Shown one piece after another: positions 4,727 to 7,296 of a stretch of 7,296 bases of DNA. The position numbers and the translations under genes were made by a program. The DNA is from an uncultured Oscillospiraceae bacterium (lineage in GTDB: Bacteria > Bacillota > Clostridia > Oscillospirales > Ruminococcaceae), in NCBI GenBank assembly GCA_934454435.1, contig CAKSGA010000105.1:1-7296 (forward strand), given 5' to 3'. Within the stretch, counting starts at the first letter, position 1; every line of letters starts with the position of its first letter. The notes beneath the pieces are model-generated. The model did no database searches, was not told the origin of the DNA, and saw only the letters and a program-made list of their open reading frames with translations.

Positions 4727-6282
4727 AAGAAAAACTTAACAATGCGCTGAACGACATAGATCAGCGCTATATTGAAGAGGCGGCACGTGCAGGTCATACC
4801 AGGAGCCGTGCGCCGAAAATACTTGCGGCTTCGCTTGGGACGGCGGCAGTAGCTGCGGCGGTCATCGCAGTCTGCGTGCTTGCCGGGCACGACCCTGACC
4901 CCGGGGTTGACCTGATACAGCCGTCAAATTCCGCAGCGGATACGCTCACACGGGAGGATATCCCTGCGACTTCTGACAGCGCCGTGAATTCAACGCCGGG
5001 CGCCGTGACTTCAGAAGAAGCGGCTTCATCTGAAGCAGAAAATGATCAGGACGAATCGGATATGGGATCCATAATCAGTGAGGAACCCGATGGTATAGAT
5101 ATAGAGTCCATATGCCGTGAGGGAAGCACCTATGACGCCGCCCGGGCCCAGGAGCTTATACGCAGCAGCGTGATGCCGCTCCCTGACGACAGCATGATAA
5201 TCACCAGCGAGAACGGCTACGACGAATGGACGGGCAGGGTTCACTCCGGCGTTGACCTCTCGAACGGCGAGCCTGCGGAGGTATACGCCTACCAGTCAGG
5301 AACTGTGCTCCGTGCAGCCGACGGCTGGAATGGCGGAATGGGCAGGTATATCGTTATCGACCACGGTTACGGGCTGGTCACTGTATATGGTCACCTTGGT
5401 GAGATAAATGTCACCGAGGGTCAGCAGGTAGAGCGTGGCGAAGTCATAGGCGAGTCCGGCACAACGGGCTACAGCACAAGTGTTCATCTGCATTTCGAGA
5501 TACGTGAGAACGGAATAATAAGCACGGCGATGGGCGGTTTCACAAGGCATACCCACCAGCACCGCTGGGTAAGGGAGGGCGCTAAGGTCTATTCCTCCAT
5601 CGCAGGCGAAGTGTGGCTTGTCGGCGAAGTCCCCGATATGGGGAAGATCGTGGTTATCCACGGAGAGGACGACAAACTGATCATGTACAGCCATTGCAGC
5701 GAGGTGGTAGTCCTGCCCGGTGACGAAATCAGCGCCGGGGACCGTGTAGCGATAGCCGGAAAGCCCGAGGGCTCAGACATGACGGTGATAGCCGAGGAAG
5801 AGATCACCAGCAACGATCTGAGTTACTACAGTACCCAGGCGGCAGATGGACAGTTCCAGCAAACGGAAATGGACTTCCTCTGGCCGGTAGGCGGCGAGGA
5901 CGGCGGCGTGATAACTGAGCTCATGTACGGCTACGGCGGCAATTATGCTCACAAGGGGATAGACATAACGGCTCCGAAGGGAACCGAGGTTTTCGCAGCA
6001 GAAAGCGGTACGGTCATCAAAGCGGAATTTTACTCCGGCTATGGCAACTGCGTCATGATAGACCATGAAAACGGTCTTGTCACCTTATACGGACACCTTA
6101 ATGAGATCAACGTCACCGAGGGTCAGCAGGTGATCGCAGGCGAACAGATAGGAAGCGTGGGAACGACCGGAGAAACCAGTGATCCCAATCTGCACTTTGA
6201 AATACGCAAAGATGGTGAAAACGTCAACCCGGTACCCTATCTCCCATGGCATAAGGTAGAAATCGGAACCACCACCGATTAA
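4723..6282 (+). CDS. Membrane-anchored LytM/M23 triple-module protein, probable anti-sigma/cell-wall sensor
   Basis: A 519-residue protein read from TTG 4723, with AAGGAGGG at 4706-4713 and a TTGA overlap with the sigma stop. Residues 1-31 (LNNALNDIDQRYIEEA) are a short cytoplasmic segment like those of clostridial ECF anti-sigma partners. One membrane helix spans about 32-55, and a Ser/Glu-rich linker about 60-135. Module 1 (about 160-262) is a full M23 fold: H174-x3-D178, H224 (YGHL), H255-L-H257. Module 2 (about 277-360) keeps the beta-roll pattern (KVYSSIAGEV, MYSH, GDEISAGDRVAIAG) but lacks HxxxD and HxH. Module 3 (about 385-508) has H410-x3-D414, H458 and H491, with Asn489 in place of the first His of HxH. 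M23 enzymes cut peptide cross-links of peptidoglycan. Anti-sigma action is inferred from position and topology; a plain anchored hydrolase remains possible. The open frame upstream to 4369 overlaps the sigma gene and is not coding. Confidence 0.88.
   Translation: MKEKLNNALNDIDQRYIEEAARAGHTRSRAPKILAASLGTAAVAAAVIAVCVLAGHDPDPGVDLIQPSNSAADTLTREDIPATSDSAVNSTPGAVTSEEAASSEAENDQDESDMGSIISEEPDGIDIESICREGSTYDAARAQELIRSSVMPLPDDSMIITSENGYDEWTGRVHSGVDLSNGEPAEVYAYQSGTVLRAADGWNGGMGRYIVIDHGYGLVTVYGHLGEINVTEGQQVERGEVIGESGTTGYSTSVHLHFEIRENGIISTAMGGFTRHTHQHRWVREGAKVYSSIAGEVWLVGEVPDMGKIVVIHGEDDKLIMYSHCSEVVVLPGDEISAGDRVAIAGKPEGSDMTVIAEEEITSNDLSYYSTQAADGQFQQTEMDFLWPVGGEDGGVITELMYGYGGNYAHKGIDITAPKGTEVFAAESGTVIKAEFYSGYGNCVMIDHENGLVTLYGHLNEINVTEGQQVIAGEQIGSVGTTGETSDPNLHFEIRKDGENVNPVPYLPWHKVEIGTTTD
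5410..5429 (+). repeat. Copy 1 of a 20-bp exact direct repeat within the M23 gene
   Basis: GTCACCGAGGGTCAGCAGGT encodes VTEGQQV in module 1 and recurs unchanged at 6112-6131 in module 3, within a shared EINVTEGQQV peptide. Confidence 0.8.
6112..6131 (+). repeat. Copy 2 of the 20-bp exact direct repeat within the M23 gene
   Basis: Identical to 5410-5429, in the same position of the M23 fold. It indicates an internal duplication of the module, with this segment kept identical. Confidence 0.8.
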
Positions 6283-6306
6283 ATCGCTGACACATAAATA
6301 AACTAC

Positions 6307-6334
6307 AGGGCGGAGAGAAATCTTCGTCCTTTTT
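6307..6334 (+). terminator. Rho-independent terminator after the sigma/M23 operon
   Basis: AGGGCGGAGA (6307-6316) pairs with TCTTCGTCCT (6321-6330), ten pairs including two G.U, around a GAAA tetraloop, followed by TTTT. It lies 24 bases after the M23 stop codon. Confidence 0.88.
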
Positions 6335-6362
6335 GTTCCTGCAACATTTGAAAAGAAATTTA

Positions 6363-6391
6363 TTGCACTTTTTCCGACAATGTGATATAAT
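6363..6391 (+). promoter_or_regulatory. Sigma-A-type promoter of the flavin reductase/ung pair
   Basis: TTGCAC (6363-6368), a 17-base spacer and perfect TATAAT (6386-6391) preceded by TGA (extended -10). Transcription would start near 6398, about 30 bases before the ATG. Confidence 0.88.
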
Positions 6392-6429
6392 AAAGTTGTA
6401 GTATTTTCTGCAAGCGAAAGGAGATAAAT

Positions 6430-7035
6430 ATGGAAAAAGTACAGTGGAAGCCGGGAACGCTCCTGGCGCCGGTGCCGGCGGTCCTGGTGTCCTGCGGGAC
6501 CATGGAGAAGCCTACGGCGCTCACCATCGCATGGACCGGCATAATCTGCTCCGACCCGGCAAAGACATATATTTCAGTTAGACCGGAGCGCAATTCCTAC
6601 AACATAATCAAGGAAAGCGGCGAGTTCGTTATAAACATGATGCCCTCTACCCTGGTGCGGTCGGTGGACTACTGCGGCATAAAGTCCGGCAAGAACGAGG
6701 ATAAGCTCGCAAAGATGAAGCTCTACCCCCAGGAAAGCAATGTCGTTTCCGCCCCGCAGATAGCCCAGGCGCCCATCTCCATCGAGTGCAAGGTGACCGA
6801 GGTGCTCCCCCAGGGCTCGCATGACATGTTCATCGCACAGATAATGTCCGTGAACATCGACAAGAACCTCATAGACGAAAAGGGCAAGCTCCACATGGAA
6901 AAGGCAGGGCTCATGACCTACGCCCACGGGACCTATTACGCCCTCGGCAAGAAGATAGGTTCCTTCGGCTTCTCAGTAAAGCCCAAGCGCACCAAGAATT
7001 CCGGCAGGAAGCCTAACAAGGGTAAAAAGAAATGA
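6430..7035 (+). CDS. Flavin reductase-like FMN-binding split-barrel protein
   Basis: A 201-residue protein of the flavin reductase/flavoredoxin family, which binds FMN in a split beta-barrel and passes electrons from NAD(P)H or a partner protein. Family marks are the N-terminal PVPAVLVSCG and NIIKESGEFVINM blocks, the CGIKSGKNEDKLAKM segment (about 82-96), and a C-terminal HGTYYALGKKIGSFGFSVK stretch (about 166-184). Its physiological partner cannot be told from this window. Seventeen mostly basic residues (KPKRTKNSGRKPNKGKKK) extend past the usual domain end and may bind nucleic acid or acidic surfaces. AAAGGAGAT about five bases upstream supports ATG 6430. The stop codon overlaps the ung start by one base (TGATG), so the two genes form an operon. 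Confidence 0.88.
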   Translation: MEKVQWKPGTLLAPVPAVLVSCGTMEKPTALTIAWTGIICSDPAKTYISVRPERNSYNIIKESGEFVINMMPSTLVRSVDYCGIKSGKNEDKLAKMKLYPQESNVVSAPQIAQAPISIECKVTEVLPQGSHDMFIAQIMSVNIDKNLIDEKGKLHMEKAGLMTYAHGTYYALGKKIGSFGFSVKPKRTKNSGRKPNKGKKK

Positions 7036-7296
7036 TGCATATCGGCAACGAATGGGACGCACTACTGGCGGACGAGATACGCAAGGACTACTACCTGCGA
7101 CTGCGGGAATTTCTGAAGCAGGAGTACACCAACCACAGAATATACCCGCCCATGGAGGATATATTCAACGCCCTGCGGCATACTTCCTACAGTGACGTCC
7201 GTGCCGTGATACTCGGGCAGGACCCTTATCACGGCGCCGGCCAGGCACATGGCATGTGCTTTTCTGTAAAGAAGGGCACCCCTCCCCCCCCCGCCC
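7035..7296 (+). CDS. ung: Uracil-DNA glycosylase, N-terminal part (cut by window end)
   Basis: The first 87 residues of a family 1 uracil-DNA glycosylase, which removes uracil from DNA to begin base-excision repair. The diagnostic VILGQDPYHG motif is complete, with the water-activating D63, and is followed by GQAHGMCFSV as in characterised Ung proteins. The upstream IYPPMEDIFNALR block also matches the family. ATG 7035 shares one base with the stop of the flavin reductase gene; the ribosome binding site is weak (AAGGG near 7015-7019), suggesting coupled translation. The last codons read GTPPPPA, where the family normally has PPSL; this lies in a C-rich run at the very end and may be sequence error. 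The uracil-binding and DNA-intercalation motifs lie beyond the window. Confidence 0.95.
   Translation, partial: MHIGNEWDALLADEIRKDYYLRLREFLKQEYTNHRIYPPMEDIFNALRHTSYSDVRAVILGQDPYHGAGQAHGMCFSVKKGTPPPPA

Noticed and set aside
1..7296. CRISPR array, tRNA or rRNA genes, insertion sequences
   Set aside because: No regularly spaced repeats, no cloverleaf with CCA end and no transposase-like coding sequence were found on either strand.

Overview
The window looks like chromosomal DNA of a Gram-positive anaerobe of the Ruminococcus/Oscillospiraceae type. The pointers are a secreted protein ending in a calcium-binding dockerin module, strong GGAGG ribosome binding sites, TGn-extended -10 promoters, and moderately GC-rich coding sequence with AT-rich gaps. 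The genus is an inference; there is no rRNA or marker phylogeny here. No CRISPR array, tRNA or insertion sequence was seen.

Left part, minus strand. From 895 down to 1 lie a 71-residue four-cysteine protein of unknown function with its own promoter and a strong terminator, then an ECF sigma factor (GTG start), then the first 26 codons of a probable anti-sigma partner that overlaps the sigma gene by four bases (ATGA) and leaves the window.

Middle, plus strand. A 309-base divergent gap carries one promoter in each direction. The rightward promoter drives a gene for a 716-residue secreted protein (signal peptide, leucine-rich repeats, two FIVAR-like helical modules, beta-rich region, C-terminal dockerin). 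smpB, the tmRNA-binding trans-translation factor, follows after only 26 bases. The region 3838-4141 has no gene. It holds a perfect 18-bp stem-loop and then a roughly 197-nt element that folds as a closed multi-hairpin RNA (20-position terminal helix, tandem G.A pairs, two hairpins with the same ACA-UCG-UGU tip). This is the most interesting object in the window and I cannot assign it to a family with certainty.

Right part, plus strand. An ECF-type promoter (TGCAAC-N16-CGTC) starts three bases after the RNA element and precedes a second ECF sigma gene. That gene overlaps (TTGA) a gene for a one-pass membrane protein with a short cytoplasmic anti-sigma-like N-terminus and three tandem LytM/M23 modules outside: the first intact, the second decayed, the third with one catalytic His replaced by Asn. 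I read the pair as an autoregulated cell-envelope sensing switch. A terminator closes it. A separate sigma-A-type promoter then drives a flavin reductase-like protein and, overlapping by one base, uracil-DNA glycosylase (ung), cut by the window end in a C-rich run.

Overall the window holds two sigma/anti-sigma cassettes of the same overlapping design on opposite strands, one exported dockerin protein, translation-rescue and DNA-repair genes, and an unassigned structured RNA wedged between smpB and the second sigma cassette.
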